Source of the DNA: Nepenthes gracilis | Lineage: Eukaryota; Streptophyta; Magnoliopsida; Caryophyllales; Nepenthaceae | Direction of reading: 5' to 3' | Length of the DNA stretch: 64,000 nt | NCBI GenBank assembly: GCA_033239525.1 | Contig: BSYO01000025.1 | Location: 3,630,001-3,694,000 of the forward strand | Part shown: piece by piece, positions 13,201 through 24,927 of the stretch | How the letters are laid out: each line of letters opens with the position of its first letter | Numbering within the stretch: the first letter of the stretch is position 1 | Translations under genes and position numbers: made by a program | Notes under the pieces: model-generated | The model's input: the letters and a program-made list of their open reading frames with translations, nothing else | Database searches by the model: none | Told to the model about the DNA's origin: nothing

Positions 13201-13240
13201 TGTGGTATAATAAAATAATATTATTACATTTGATAAAATT
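7236..13240. repeat. satellite array with ~200-bp monomers and a ~1.19-kb higher-order period
   Basis: About 6 kb is built from recurring AT-rich blocks. Two related monomer types of about 200 bp recur. One carries GTGTAATAAAATAATATTA, the other GAATATTATAGGGTTTGATA. A distinct ~350-bp block (CTCTTTTGAAC...GGCTAACAAAATATATTA) recurs at 8248, 9438, 10618 and 12181. The intervals are 1190, 1180 and 1563 bp, and the last becomes about 1199 when the 364-bp insertion at 11755 is removed. The unit order is block, b, b, a, a. By eye, copies are roughly 75-85% alike. The first 1 kb (7236-8200) and the last part lack the block and look like simple a/b alternation. The short open frames inside are chance. 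Confidence 0.85.
11755..12118. mobile_element. MITE-like insertion in the satellite (copy 1)
   Basis: 364 bp that is absent from the equivalent place in the other satellite units. Both sides keep TTA (or TTAC) as a target duplication: GGGATTAACATTTA before and TTACTTTCTTATGC after. The block contains AATAAAATAAAAAT repeats and a TAA/GTA microsatellite, and ends CCAATCAAACG. A second copy lies at about 41945-42366. A 3-bp TTA duplication suggests a PIF/Harbinger-type MITE, but clear terminal inverted repeats are not visible. Confidence 0.65.
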
Positions 13241-13790
13241 TTTATATAGAATTTGATTGCTTTATTTATTTTTGTTTAAATTTTAATAAGTTTTTCCTAT
13301 ACATAAAAAAATGTATATTAAATTATAAATTAATAAAATAAATAATATTTTGTTTTTCAAAATTGTGTGCTTTATTTGTGATTGCTTCTAAAATGGAATC
13401 ACAAAAAATATCAGATATAATTTCTCATCAAAGACACCATATCCCTTATTATAAATAATCAAATTTTATTATTACTTTATTTATTTATTTTTTAAATTTG
13501 ATTATTATTTATAAGTTAAAATTTTTATTTGGTTAAATTATTAATATTAATATTAATTATTAATAATTATTTTTTAAATTTAATCTTTCAACAATATAAT
13601 GTTATAGAAATGCCTGTCTCTTTCTATGATAGAAATAATTAATTATGATTTAAAATTTTAAATTATTTTAAATTATTTATATTAATATAATAAAGTTATA
13701 ACTATATATTTAAAATTAAGTTATTAAAATTTAAAAATATAAAGACTATAAATAATTTTTAAAAATTAAAAATTTGAAAAGCTACCGTCA
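13241..13790. other. AT-rich spacer between satellite and SMO1
   Basis: Very AT-rich, without repeats or coding potential, leading into the SMO1 promoter. The abrupt rise in GC near 13780 marks the gene. Confidence 0.5.
13747..13754 (+). promoter_or_regulatory. candidate TATA box of SMO1
   Basis: TATAAATA lies about 30 bp before the point where base composition changes to GC-rich transcribed-looking sequence. If used, the start site would be near 13780 and the leader would include two upstream ATGs (13793 out of frame, 13812 in frame). The region is AT-rich, so such motifs are common by chance. Confidence 0.35.
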
Positions 13791-13970
13791 AAATGGCAGT
13801 CTTTTTCCCGCATGTCCAAACTGCGGCCTCCCTCCCTCTCCAGTCCTCAAAAGGCCATCGCCAGCGCAGCAGAAACCGACACCCTCGTGCTGTATCTTCT
13901 CTCCTTCCTCGGATTCTGTCCCTGTCTTCGCCGCTGCCGTCTGCGGTCCTCACAGCCCCGTTACTACCCG

Positions 13971-16900
13971 ATGTTGCCCTACGGAACCATCGGAGAAGCG
14001 GAGGCAGCGCTGAACCGAACATTGACGTTCGCCGAAACGCTGTGGTTCAATTATTCGGTGGACAAGTCCGATTATTTTCTGTACTGTCATACCATTCTCT
14101 TCCTCTTCGCCGTCTTCTCTCTCGCTCCTCTCCCCGTGGTCATCATCGAGCTCCTCCGCTCCTCCAATTTCGAGCGGTTCAAAATCCAGCCGAAAGTTAG
14201 GCTGTCCTTCGCCGAAATGTTCTCCTGCTATAAGATCGTCATGAAGTTGTTCTTCCTCGTTGTTGGTCCTCTTCAACTAATTTCTTACCCTTCCGTTAAA
14301 GTAAATTATCTCATTTCCAATTTTCACTTTGGAAGTATTTGAATTACATTTCAAGTTTGTACGCACTTGACCAAATTTTGACGTGCATTTCGATTTTGGT
14401 CGTGCTGATTTTTCTACATTTTCTTTGGTCCGTTAATTAAAAGCATCTGGAAGCAAGAATTATGAGGAAAAAGTTCATACATCAATTATTATGATTTGTA
14501 ATTGATATGTCACTAATGTAGAATTTGCGATTTTATGTACAGAATTGGAATGACAATGGACTTGGATTGATTTTCGTTGTTGGCATTGTTCTCTGCGTGG
14601 ATTGATATTTTCATTTGGAATTCTGTGGAATTTCAGTTTCCTGTTTCATTAACAATCTTGTTGGAATTTTGCAGAATTATATTTTCTGTTTTTTTTTTTA
14701 ATAAAGAAATGTTATCTTCTGATATTTATTGTTGCTGTTTGGGGCGGTTTGGCAGTTCATTGGAATAAGGACGGGATTACCATTGCCATCCCTGGGGGAG
14801 ATTCTAATGCAATTAATTGTGTACTTTGTGGTCGAGGACTACTCTAATTATTGGATACATAGATGGTTGCATTGCAAATGGGGTTACGAGAAGATCCACA
14901 GGGTGCATCATGAGTACACCGCGCCGATCGGGTTTGCTGCACCCTACGCTCACTGGGCGGAGGTTTTGATTCTTGGGATTCCTTCATTTCTTGGACCAGC
15001 AATGGTTCCAGGCCACTTGATTACATTTTGGTTGTGGATTTCTCTCAGGCAGATTGAGGCCATTGAAACGCACAGTGGGTACGCATGCTAATGCTCCTTT
15101 CCTTTTCCACTTGATGATTGCTTCTGATCTGTGACAAGTCATGCTGAGGCCTAATAGTTGAATTTTTTTTATCTCCTTTTGTTCGTGCTTCATTTTGCTT
15201 TCAGAAAAGTTGATTTTGGATGAGAGGGATTCTCACTAGTGTCCTAGTACTTTTTCTTACCCCAAAAAAAATATATGATCGAGTATCGTTTCTTTTCATT
15301 CTCCCTTTTACTACTTTTTTGAATTTCACCTCCACTTTTCTACTCAAAACTGTATTATTTGGTCAGATGATTTATCCTAAACTAATTTTTTATTTGTTTA
15401 TCAGCTATTGACCTGTACAGGAATACCAATTGTGGCGTTCATCATTGTCGCCTTATTTGATTCTTCTGAGGTCCAGCTTCATTTCTGTGGGAAATAATAT
15501 GCTCAGATTTGTAGTTAGTGTTTTGCAATTGAGATGAAACGCATGGTGGTCCATTGAGTCTTTGGTATTGGGATTTTGGAAGTCCAATTGAATATTAAGC
15601 TATCATTATTTGCAGACAATTAGCTTTTATGGAGTGAAATTGATAATTGCCTATGAGTGACTTGGAATTAGATGATTTTCTAGCTCATGTTCTTGGGATA
15701 AGTTGGCTCCTTTTGCGTTAGACTAAGATGTGGGAGGTTGGTTTTGTGAATTCGTGTATCCTTTCCAATGTGTTGGTTACTTACCCAAAAAAGTTGGTTC
15801 TTTACATGGTGCTAGAGGCCTAGAGCACTTTTTAATTAAGTGCTTATAATCTTATTCACAAAACCCGTTACTTAAAAAAAAATTCTCAATTTCTGCATAT
15901 CTAGAAGGCTTGTTTATATCAAATACAATCAAGGAGGAATCATTCCATGATATCCGCTGCCTGAGTGGCTTAGTGGCATCCCAATGTGGGCATTGAACAT
16001 GCATTTACTTGTGTTGTTCAATACATAAATTACAGCTATCCCTTGTTTGCTGATTTGATATTTCTCTTTATTTGTACGCATGTTAGGACTGTTTGTGGGC
16101 ACTTACAGGGAACACTGGCAACATTATAAGGAATGTCATCATCTAAATATTAGAATTTTCCTTAGTTTGATCAATGACCTTATGAAGAATCACATCTTGC
16201 TTAAATTTTCCACATTGTTTGATTTGTAAGACACAGTAAGCTTGTAAAAAAAAACTAATGTATTTAAGCTATAAAGTGACCATTCATCTTTAAACCTGCT
16301 ACTGCTGCAAGGTGACTGCTTAATTGTTGGAACGGCTCACAGTCCAGAAATATTCACCATGCAAAATTCAACCTCTTTTTCAGGAGTTAAAGGTTGTTTA
16401 TGATTAGATTTTAATGTGGTAAAAGTAGTCAAAGGTGTCGCATGTCATTTGAACTGTGCATAGTTGATTTCTTCTGTCACTATGCACCTTTACAGAGATG
16501 ATTAAGAATGCTCCCAAAAAATCGATTGGAAGTTAGATGCTAGAAAATGACATATTGAAAGCATCGTAGTGTGCACATGACTGGAAAGATTTTAGTTGAA
16601 GTAAGGGTTACTGCAAAAATTAGCAACCTAACTTGTGTTGGGATTCACACGGCACAGCAGAATATGAATTTTCCAAAAATGTCAGCCACCTTTTTATCTT
16701 AATTGAATACAAGGGACAAAAATATGTGACCGAACATGCACACGTTGCACTATCAATTTTTCGTGGAAACCCTTTTCAAATAAGAAAAAACTATATGAAA
16801 TTATGTCCGAACAATTTTCACTATAATGAGATTTAGGTACAAATAATCCCCTTCGAATAAGAAACTTCACAACCACAATCCGTGTAAAGAACTAGTTAAT

Positions 16901-19222
16901 ACTATTTTAATAACCTAATAACCGTACAAGAGAATATAATAAAAAAATGAACAATATATCAGTAATGCATTCTACAAATGAAGATAGAATAACATATTTA
17001 AACTTGATAGATGATGGTACTCAAAACGGGCCTCGAATGGGTATTCAAATTTTTTCTTTCTTTTCTTTTCTCTTTTTTCTCTCTCTTTGTACGGCTCTCC
17101 TTGTGCAAAATGGCTCTCAGAATTGCCCTAAAATCAGAATATGATATTTTGAACCTGCGTTGGCACACGAGCATTGGATGTGTGCCCATCAAGCATGAGC
17201 CTTTCAATGAACCCACGCACGTGCACAGTACAAGCGTGAACTCCACTGCTTTTCACAAACCTTTAGCATGCATCAGGAATCCCTTATTTTGTTCATGATG
17301 GCACATGCACCCATTATATACCAATCTCTGCGCCATTAAAAATGCCTTTGCTTGGACGAATCTTTGCACCAATATTGAGTGAATTACCAGGTAATATGTC
17401 TAATGAGTATAATACTCACAAGAAAAAAAACCCAAAATCCAACACTATAATTTTTTATAATGGGTGTTTTATAATCACTTTCAACTTGTTATTGAGACAT
17501 TCAGGCACTTGCTGGAGCGTTAAACTGATGGAAAATGACAATCAAATTGACAACCTTTTCTCCTTATTGAATGAGTTGGGCTTTTACTGTTCATAAAGTC
17601 CTCTTTCTCAGTGGCACTGTTACTTCCATATTCCCGTTGATAATTATGTTCATACAGTTTGGAAAACTTGGCTCTTCTCTGTGAAAACTTGGCTTTTCAG
17701 AAAAAAAATTGCAGGCATTCTGTCATGTAGACTTAATTGTTGCCTTTTTTCCTAAGCTGCATGCTTTCTACTGAGAAATTGCAAGCACAATGAGAGTTAT
17801 CATCTTGTAGGTATGATTTGCCATGGACTCCCACAAAGTATATCCCATTTTATGGAGGAGCTGAGTATCATGATTATCATCATTACGTTGGAGGGCAAAG
17901 CCAGAGCAACTTTGCTTCAGTGTTCACTTATTGCGATTACATTTATGGAACTGATAAGGTTATTTTTAAGATTTTTTTGGGGTAACAACTTCCTGTTCTT
18001 GTTAATTTGGATTAAGATGATGTTCTCTAATGCCATTCTGGTTTGGTTCTTCAGGGATTTCGGTATCATAAGAATCTCCTTGCAAAGGTATTGCCAATGG
18101 AAATTATAGTCTGGGGCCAATTAGAATACAAATAATTTCTCTGTACATTTTATCTCCTGAGCAGATAAAGCATCGTGAAACATTTTCTTCCCTTTAAATT
18201 AGCCATTATGACTTTGGATGCCCTTTTTGTTTTTTGTTTTTTGTTTTTTTAAATACTACTCTTAGTATGAGTTTGCTATAATTATTTGAACCTGGGAGAA
18301 GGTGATATAATAATACATAATATAAAATAACAATTATAAATAATAAAGTATAATATTTCACATAAAAATTTCCTTTTTAAATGAGGAAAAAAATCTCAAG
18401 ACTATGAATTTGAAAAATATTTGCTATGCGATGAGTTTTGGTTAAAAAACTCCCAACAAACACAATGATACTTGCTTTATCCAAACAATAAAAAACACAA
18501 AAGCAAACGAGAAGAAATTGACCTGCTAAATGTTCTTCGAACAATAAGAATAATATATCCAAGGTCGGTAGATAATAGAATACGATTCAAAATCCAAACA
18601 GATGAGTAAATATACTCTTCTTCATTTTCTTACTCTTCATCTTTGTTTTCTCAGTGTCGTTCATGGACTTAAAAAGAATTGCATTGAACGTTCTAAAATC
18701 GCGCCATGATGATTTATAATAGTGTTAGTACACGAGAGCTCCTTAGACACACATTAGGTGTGGACTTACTGGACAAATGACACGCGAGCACTTGCCAGAT
18801 ATGCATTAACGTTAACATTTTCGGACAAATCACACACGTGTGCCTCTTAGGTGCGTATCAGGTGCTACTCTTCTACATTAACGGTACACATGTTCTATTC
18901 AGGCACTCATCATGCGCCATTTAGCAATTTCCTCTGCTGGAGCTAAGTTTTATATAAGATTGAGAGTACCACCGGATAACATATTATTAATAGCTGTAGG
19001 ATTTACAAGAAAGTAATATAAATCCCAACAAAACTCACAAGAAAGTAACATAAAATTCAATCACCTAGTTCATAATTGATTAATCACCGAGGTCATCCTC
19101 CATTGTCGAATTAATTTTAGTTTCTTCTTGATCTAATGCAGCTGAAAGAGGTATCGGAAAGCGGCCGTCAACAAAATGGAGGCTCATACAATTTCCATAT
19201 GCCAAACCTCAAATGGGAGTAG
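13971..19222 (+). CDS. SMO1: C-4 sterol methyl oxidase, SMO1 type (five exons, 304 aa)
   Basis: Exons are 13971-14300, 14756-15078, 17811-17958, 18055-18087 and 19142-19222. All introns are GT-AG and the joins keep frame. The protein starts MLPYGTIGEAEAAL, the usual SMO1 start, and ends LKWE. It is close in length to Arabidopsis SMO1 (about 300). The three histidine boxes of the di-iron fatty-acid-hydroxylase superfamily are intact: HRWLH (145-149), HRVHH (158-162) and HDYHH (238-242). Hydrophobic segments lie near 38-62, 88-107, 124-139 and 180-207, as expected for an ER membrane enzyme. SMO1 enzymes oxidise the first C-4 methyl of 4,4-dimethylsterols (24-methylenecycloartanol), using cytochrome b5 electrons with partner dehydrogenase and reductase. 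An in-frame ATG at 13812 could add 53 residues; I prefer 13971 from homology. Two LTRs sit in introns 2 and 4, antisense to the gene. Confidence 0.93.
15079..17810 (+). other. SMO1 intron 2 (2.7 kb)
   Basis: Starts GTACGC after ...CACAGTGG and ends CTTGTAG before GTATGATTT, splitting a glycine codon. It is much longer than the other SMO1 introns (455, 96 and 1054 bp), mostly because of an 848-bp solo LTR at 16636-17483. The rest shows no coding potential. Confidence 0.85.
16636..17483 (-). mobile_element. solo Ty1/copia LTR in SMO1 intron 2, perfect 5-bp TSD
   Basis: The + strand block starts TGTTGGGATTC and ends AATCACTTTCA, and is flanked on both sides by ACTTG (16631-16635 and 17484-17488). 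Read on the minus strand it shows copia LTR layout: a GC-richer U3, a purine-rich run (complement of 17053-17091), then sequence similar to the copia LTR at 46798-47516 (for example CTCTTGTACGG). No internal domain, primer-binding site or second LTR is present, so unequal recombination left a solo LTR. Its promoter would point against SMO1 transcription. Confidence 0.85.
18303..19030 (-). mobile_element. LTR-like block in SMO1 intron 4
   Basis: Read on the minus strand, the block starts TGTTGGGATTTA (complement of 19019-19030). It has GC-richer sequence with CACGTG-type motifs, then TATATAAAAC near 18950, then a purine-rich run (complement of 18610-18660), then AT-rich sequence ending ATTATATCA. 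This is the order seen in the other copia LTRs here. No target duplication was found (GAAGG and AAACT) and the ends are uncertain. Confidence 0.4.
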
Positions 19223-19590
19223 CGCTCTGCAGATTTTTCTGATATGTTTGTTTGGCCTTTTCTACGCATTCCAACGGAGACAAGTACGCATCCGGTTTTT
19301 ATTTTTCCTCTGTAATAGTTTGTTAGCAATATGCTTGATGCCGGTTCGCGTTGTATGTATTTAATTAGGAACCTATTTTTATATAGTCTTAAATTTAATT
19401 ATCAATTTCAATGTATGGTATTGCTGTTTTCATGCGTTGCTTTATTAATGTGTTCTTGCAGCTCAAAAATCCTTAGAACAGAGCAATGAATTGCACAATT
19501 ACAATGAGATCATGTTTATGAGTTTTAATTGCTTGCGAGATGTATTCTCTTTCTTATACACTCACAGTTGTGGGATTACTATGATATGGT

Positions 19591-20180
19591 ATTAGTAATC
19601 TAGATAGATTGGCGCATGTTATGTCAATTCATTTTGAATGTTACTGATCTAATGGTTATTAAGCGTGGCGGGCACTGTGACACTTACGCAGATCTTAATG
19701 AGATGAGTTTATAATATAAATTTATGGTGGTAGTTATTAAATACTATATAAATCATATAAAAGTTGGTGTGGTACTAGCGATTCGGGTCAATCGGTGCAT
19801 ATTATGTCGACTCATCATGAAAGTTACTGATCTAATGATTATTAAGTATAGTAGACACTATGACAAATATGCAGGTGTTCAATGAGATGAGTTTATAATA
19901 TAACTCTACGTTGGTAGCTATTAGATACTGTATGAATTATGTAAAGATCGGTGTTGTATTAGTGATCTGTATAATTCAGTATATTTTATGTCAACCCGTT
20001 GTGAATATTACTGATCTAATGGCAAGTAGTAGATATTATAATAAAATATGTAGATATTCAATGAAATGAGCTTATGATATAAATGTATGATGGTAGTTAT
20101 TAGATACTTTATCAATTATATTAAGATCCGTGTGGTATTAGTAATTTAGATAAATCGGTACATATGATGTTAAAGTATGA
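19591..20180. repeat. ~183-bp tandem repeat, about 3.2 copies
   Basis: Units begin at 19591, 19774, 19958 and 20137 with ATTAGTAATCTAGATAGATT-like sequence, giving periods of 183, 184 and 179 bp. Shared landmarks are TTACTGATCTAATGG, CAATGAGATGAGTTTATAATATAA and GTAGTTATTAGATACT. Identity between units is high enough to see by eye (roughly 75-80%). The array starts about 370 bp after the SMO1 stop codon. The length is typical of plant satellites, but the array is short. Confidence 0.85.
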
Positions 20181-20183
20181 TTA

Positions 20184-20186
<3 letters not shown>

Positions 20187-20214
<28 letters not shown>

Positions 20215-20216
20215 TG
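20187..20216. repeat. (ATT)n microsatellite
   Basis: About nine ATT/TTA units in an AT-rich stretch just after the 183-bp tandem array. Confidence 0.8.
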
Positions 20217-20579
20217 TATTTTATGGAGTTAAAAATGAAAATTACCAAAAAAAATAAAAAAAAAGTTGAGAATAATGTTGTTGGAGCTATTGTTGTCATC
20301 ATTAGTAGGGATTATATTATAATTTTCTTAAATATTATATTTCTTTCTTTTTTTAATAATTGTAATTATTTTTAAATTGGTGGATTGTAGGATTGAGATT
20401 ATATTTTAATTTTAATATTTTATATTATAAGAATATATTTTATTTATAAAAATATATATTTTTTTATTTTGGGTAAGTAAAGTATATAAATTAAATAGAA
20501 GCAAACATTACTATTATCTGAGTTAGGCGGTCCACTTTACAAACAAAAGTCGGTATTAGCCAAAAAGCAAAAAATTACG

Positions 20580-20793
20580 AGATCGGGCACTGCAATACGG
20601 CATCCGTGTAACGTTGTATTGTACGACGTGAGTACAACGCTGCATAGGTACCATCGGATTTCTATCTAACGGTTATCACATTTTTATTATTAAAAAAATA
20701 TAAAAAATATATTTTTTTACTATCAAGATTAATGATGGGCGTTGGATGCAAATCGAACGGACATCCTATGGTATTGTAGCACCCCACGTACAG
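20580..20793. mobile_element. putative Mutator-type MITE
   Basis: The block is flanked by AAAATTACG (20571-20579) and AAAATTACT (20794-20802), an 8-of-9 match consistent with a 9-bp target duplication. Its ends share partly inverted sequence: GGGCACTGCAATACGGCAT on the left, and the complement of GGTATTGTAGCACCCC on the right. No coding capacity. The ends are imperfect, so the class is tentative. Confidence 0.45.
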
Positions 20794-20802
20794 AAAATTA
20801 CT

Positions 20803-21197
20803 AGGCCAAAAAACCAAAACATAGAAAAATAAAATAGCTAATCAGTATTACGAGGTTTATACCTAATCCCTAATGTACTGATCAGGGGGATGCCACACTA
20901 GGGGACCAGTAGCCCCTATTTTTTTTACTAGCCCATCGCATTCAAATTGATTTATAAAGCAGAGTTGAAATTGATAACTGGTGCAATAGCTCCTACTATG
21001 CTAGTGACTTGAAATTATTTTACTTATTATTAAATTCTTATATAATTTTACAATTTAATAATATAAAATTAAATATTAACGGTATATTTAAACTCATACT
21101 CATTGTTTATTTATTAAATAATTAGGAGTTGATTTATCTTATTTTATCTGTATTTGTTTTTTTATAAGAGTTATAGAATTTTTGTATAAAATATTAG
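20803..21197. other. AT-rich spacer
   Basis: No open frame or clear repeat. It includes one GC-richer patch (20880-21005) that I could not assign. Confidence 0.4.
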
Positions 21198-21979
21198 TAT
21201 TGGATATCGTCTAAAATAAAATTAGCCCAACCGATTGATATAAGGGGTCTGTAAAAAATAAATATATAAAAATATATGAATCAATCGAATTATTAAAGCC
21301 GAATCTAGATAATAAAAATCAAGCCCAAATCAAAATGAAATCTGACTAAACTTTTAAAATTCCAAATGATTGAATTATTGAGCAATCGAGTTACTGAATT
21401 GCCAGGTATACTAAATTTCAAAGATTTGAATGGCCAGATGATAAATTAAATATAGTTAATCTTACTGAATCGTTAAATGAACCGATGAATTATTTTAACC
21501 AAATGGTTAAGACAAAAAATTAGTTAATACTCTCTAAGGATAAGTATTATATTTAGAGTATACCAAATAGTTAAATTATTCAATTCTCAATTAAAATAAC
21601 TGTTCAAATTATTGTCTATTATTTCTCTTCAGAAAATCAGTACTAACTGACAATATGGTTATAAATATGATTTATTTTTTTTAAAAAATAGGAGAATTCA
21701 AAGAATAAATATAGAGCTCTTGCCCTCTTGTTATTTAAAAATTCACAAATTATGAAGCTAAATCCTTCATTTTTTTACTCTATCACATCCTTATTTTTCT
21801 TACTGCTTTCCTAATTTTAGAAAAAAAATTACTAATTTGAATATCAAAAGATATATTAGAGAGTGAATCGTATATCATTTAATTTTTTATTTGATATTAT
21901 GATATATAGAATTCGGATAAAAAAATTATATAATTTAACTTGACTTCATTCAAACCATTGTCTAAATTTAATGTATGCA
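21198..21979 (+). repeat. left LTR of the Tat-derived element
   Basis: 782 bp starting TATTGGATATC (an eroded TGTTGGGTA) and ending AATGTATGCA. It includes a decayed R region (TTTGAATATCAAAAGATATA) aligned to the GACTTGAGCGTCGAAGG-type motif of related LTRs. Alignable over its length to 24928-25705 and, more weakly, to 38936-39643. Confidence 0.65.
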
Positions 21980-22460
21980 TTGTTAGTACCATCTTTAAAA
22001 AGTAATTAAGATGTTCATTCATATTTTATTTAGATCATACCTACTAAAAAACCTCTTTTGTCCTTGTCAAACTAAAAAAGATGGTGAAAACAAGAGCCGC
22101 AAATGAGGCAAGGACCCATCTGATTTGGTACGGACGAATGTCTCCATTAAAGAAAAGGCAATGACCTATGGAATAGAGGAATCCCGAAACCTAGAAATCC
22201 ATGTGAATCCCCAAAACCCATATAACTTAAACATGACGACATATAATGAACATCAAACCTTCTAACAATATATATATATATATATGTGAGTATTTTTTTA
22301 TTTAAATAAAGTAGCTCGTGTTATGAAAGGCCCAAGTGCTAGTTTAATAAATATAGGAGAGCCAAATACGATTAGAACCCTTTTTTATTCAACAATAATA
22401 GGAATATTAATTATTAGTATGTTTTCATATAAAGAATCATGCTCCTTATTTATTAAAATA

Positions 22461-23430
22461 TTAGAAATTCTCTCTTCTAAAATTTAAAGTAGATATCTTC
22501 TCTAATGATCGAGCAGGAGAAGTGACAATAACTAGGGTTGATAGATGTATAAATCCGTTGATTCTCATCTCAACCATAACCTCAACTAAACAATTTAAAA
22601 ACTTCGTTGACAATTTTAAAAATTTCATCATCATCCGAATAAGAAAATTGATAAAGTTGTGGCATGAATGTTGGGCTAACCGATACAAATCTTAGGAGGA
22701 GAATATATAAAAATGCCTTTTTTTTTCTTTTTAATAGACAACGAGGCAAATCCGCAACAACTTCCCCTCCAATAACAACATATCAGTTAACAGGATCCAA
22801 TGCAACTTGTGTTAAAAAATTATCAATTTTGTGCAACTTGATTGTGTATTCTTTTATTAGATTAGTTTAGGATCTAGTGATAGAAAGTTCGTTCTCAAAA
22901 ATCGAATCAAAAAATATTGGGTTAACACTATCACAATTATTTTAATAAATATACTTATTGGAAACTTTAATGTAAAGAATTTATCTTTCCAATTATTTAT
23001 CAAATTTGAATTTCCTCCACTTATTTTAAACTTCTTTGTAATAGCTAAAGATATCTAATTGCTTTCTTAATTAAAACAAAAAGTAACTTTAACCATCAGA
23101 GTATCTAATTTAAGTTGCTGTTGTTGAAAAACAACACACAATGTTATAGTATACCTAATAGTATTAGGATGAAGACGGGTGATAGAGACTTCAAGAGCCT
23201 TTATTATTTTAATAAATTCTCTTACTAGAATAATTCAAAAATTATCATTTAAATGAGCTTCATGTACAGATATAAAACTATCCATTGGAGAATAAGCTCT
23301 CCTTCAATGAAGGGACTTTAAAAGGAACTATAGAAGGAATATCATAACTATTATAAATGTTAACTACATCATCCATAGACAAATAAAAAGTGAAATCAAC
23401 AATATTCTCTGAAGTGTTTCGTGGAGACAT
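22461..23430 (-). pseudogene. second, broken copy of the Tat antisense ORF
   Basis: From an ATG at 23430 on the minus strand the reading is MSPRNTSENIV. After a frame break it continues SFISVHEAHLNDNF, then KALEVSITRLHPNTIRYTITLCV. These align with MAPRVTDIEFV, KFITVYEIYL and IALGVPIARLQPNAVRYLVSLCV in the copy at 2727-4525. Order and spacing agree, and several stops and shifts are present. The downstream part (22688-22461) is open but not clearly alignable. This supports a shared ancestral antisense gene. No active product is expected. Confidence 0.6.
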
Positions 23431-24927
23431 GATAAAATATAAAGCTAGAGTAAAGGAAAAAATTTGAATATTTGTTCTTCAACTTAAAATAGAGAAGATA
23501 ACGTGGTTAAGGTTTTAAAAAGAAGAGTGAAAAATATTAGAATTTAAAAAGACAATCGAAATTGGAAACGATATGTTAACACAATGCTAATCCAAATGAT
23601 ATGTTACTTTCCTAAACATTTATCAAAGGATGACATGTCTTCCTTTCAGTTTAAAATCAAAATGCCGTGTATCAAAATTGTTCAACATTGGCATAATTTG
23701 AAAACCGTCAAGAATCGAGTTAATTGCGCCCCTAATGAGTCATATCAGCTATAAAGTATCGTCATTGTGAGTTATCCATCTAGTTACAAAATATAACATT
23801 TTAAGAATCCAACTAGCCTCAATAAATGAATCGATTATATTTTTAAAATTAAAATTTTGAATTATTCGAAGAGGAGTTTTGATTTGTCAGATGGCCAAGA
23901 TGTTGAAAGGTTAAGTTGTCAAAAGATCAAATTGTCATTGGGCCGAATTGTTATATCTTTGTCAAGTAATCATTTACCAAATATTTAAGTTGTAAAACCA
24001 AGAATTGAAAACATTTTTATTAAAATTAATTTGATTAATTTAAACTTTCAGTGACTTATAATTCTATACAGATAAATATAAATCTAAAATATAAAAGAAA
24101 TATATCAACAAATGTAATCTGAGTTTGGAAATAATAGATACTTCTTTTATTCATTTTTTGAATCATTCTTATAAGAGCATTAAACGGAACAACTTAAAGG
24201 AACATCAGAGATGACTTTTATTAGCAATGGTAGAAGAACCAAAAGATCCATTAAAAGCACCAACAAGTAACTTAAGCTGACTAATATTAATCAACCGAAA
24301 ATATCACAACACATGAGCCTATGGGCATCTAACCAGATGATTCCTCAGCAGTTTTATAGGAACCTAGATGTACTATAATGGGCGCATATGCTAGTCGCAT
24401 AAAAAAGAGGGGCATGAGCTATAATACATTCAGTGGTATAAGGCATCAAAAACAACTACTCAAGCAAAGAATTTGATTGGTTCATGGTGTTGCATAAAAG
24501 AAAAAAATCAAAATGATTTTCTATATAAAAGAGTATAATCAAAATAGAATTTAGGAATGCTTTTTAAAGGAATTCAATATCATTCAGGTGAACTCTCTTC
24601 TTTTTAATCTACCAAATATGAGTAACTCTATCAAATGTTGAGACTTTGAATTCAGATAAAGAAGGAATAAGAACAATTGCTTTTATCGCAAAAAAGTGTG
24701 CTACAAAATGAGGCATTTTGAATTAAAGAAAAGTAATCAACTATCAAAAAATCTTTGTAGAAATATAGAAAAAAGATGTTATAACTAACAAGACCAGACA
24801 ATAATAAGTGTGTATTAATTAAAATTTCATTGAGAAGAAACATTTGAACACCATTCAAAGTTGATTCCTTAGTTTTTTATTCTAACAGACTTGAAGCACA
24901 AATTTAACTTCTGAGCATGGTGACTAA

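Noticed and set aside
13759..14276. Minus-strand and other-frame ORFs across SMO1 exon 1
   Set aside because: Shadows of the GC-richer true exon, which is fixed by strong homology and splice sites.
17011..17298. 95-codon ORF with hydrophobic start in SMO1 intron 2
   Set aside because: It falls wholly inside the solo LTR. The hydrophobic run comes from the pyrimidine tract.
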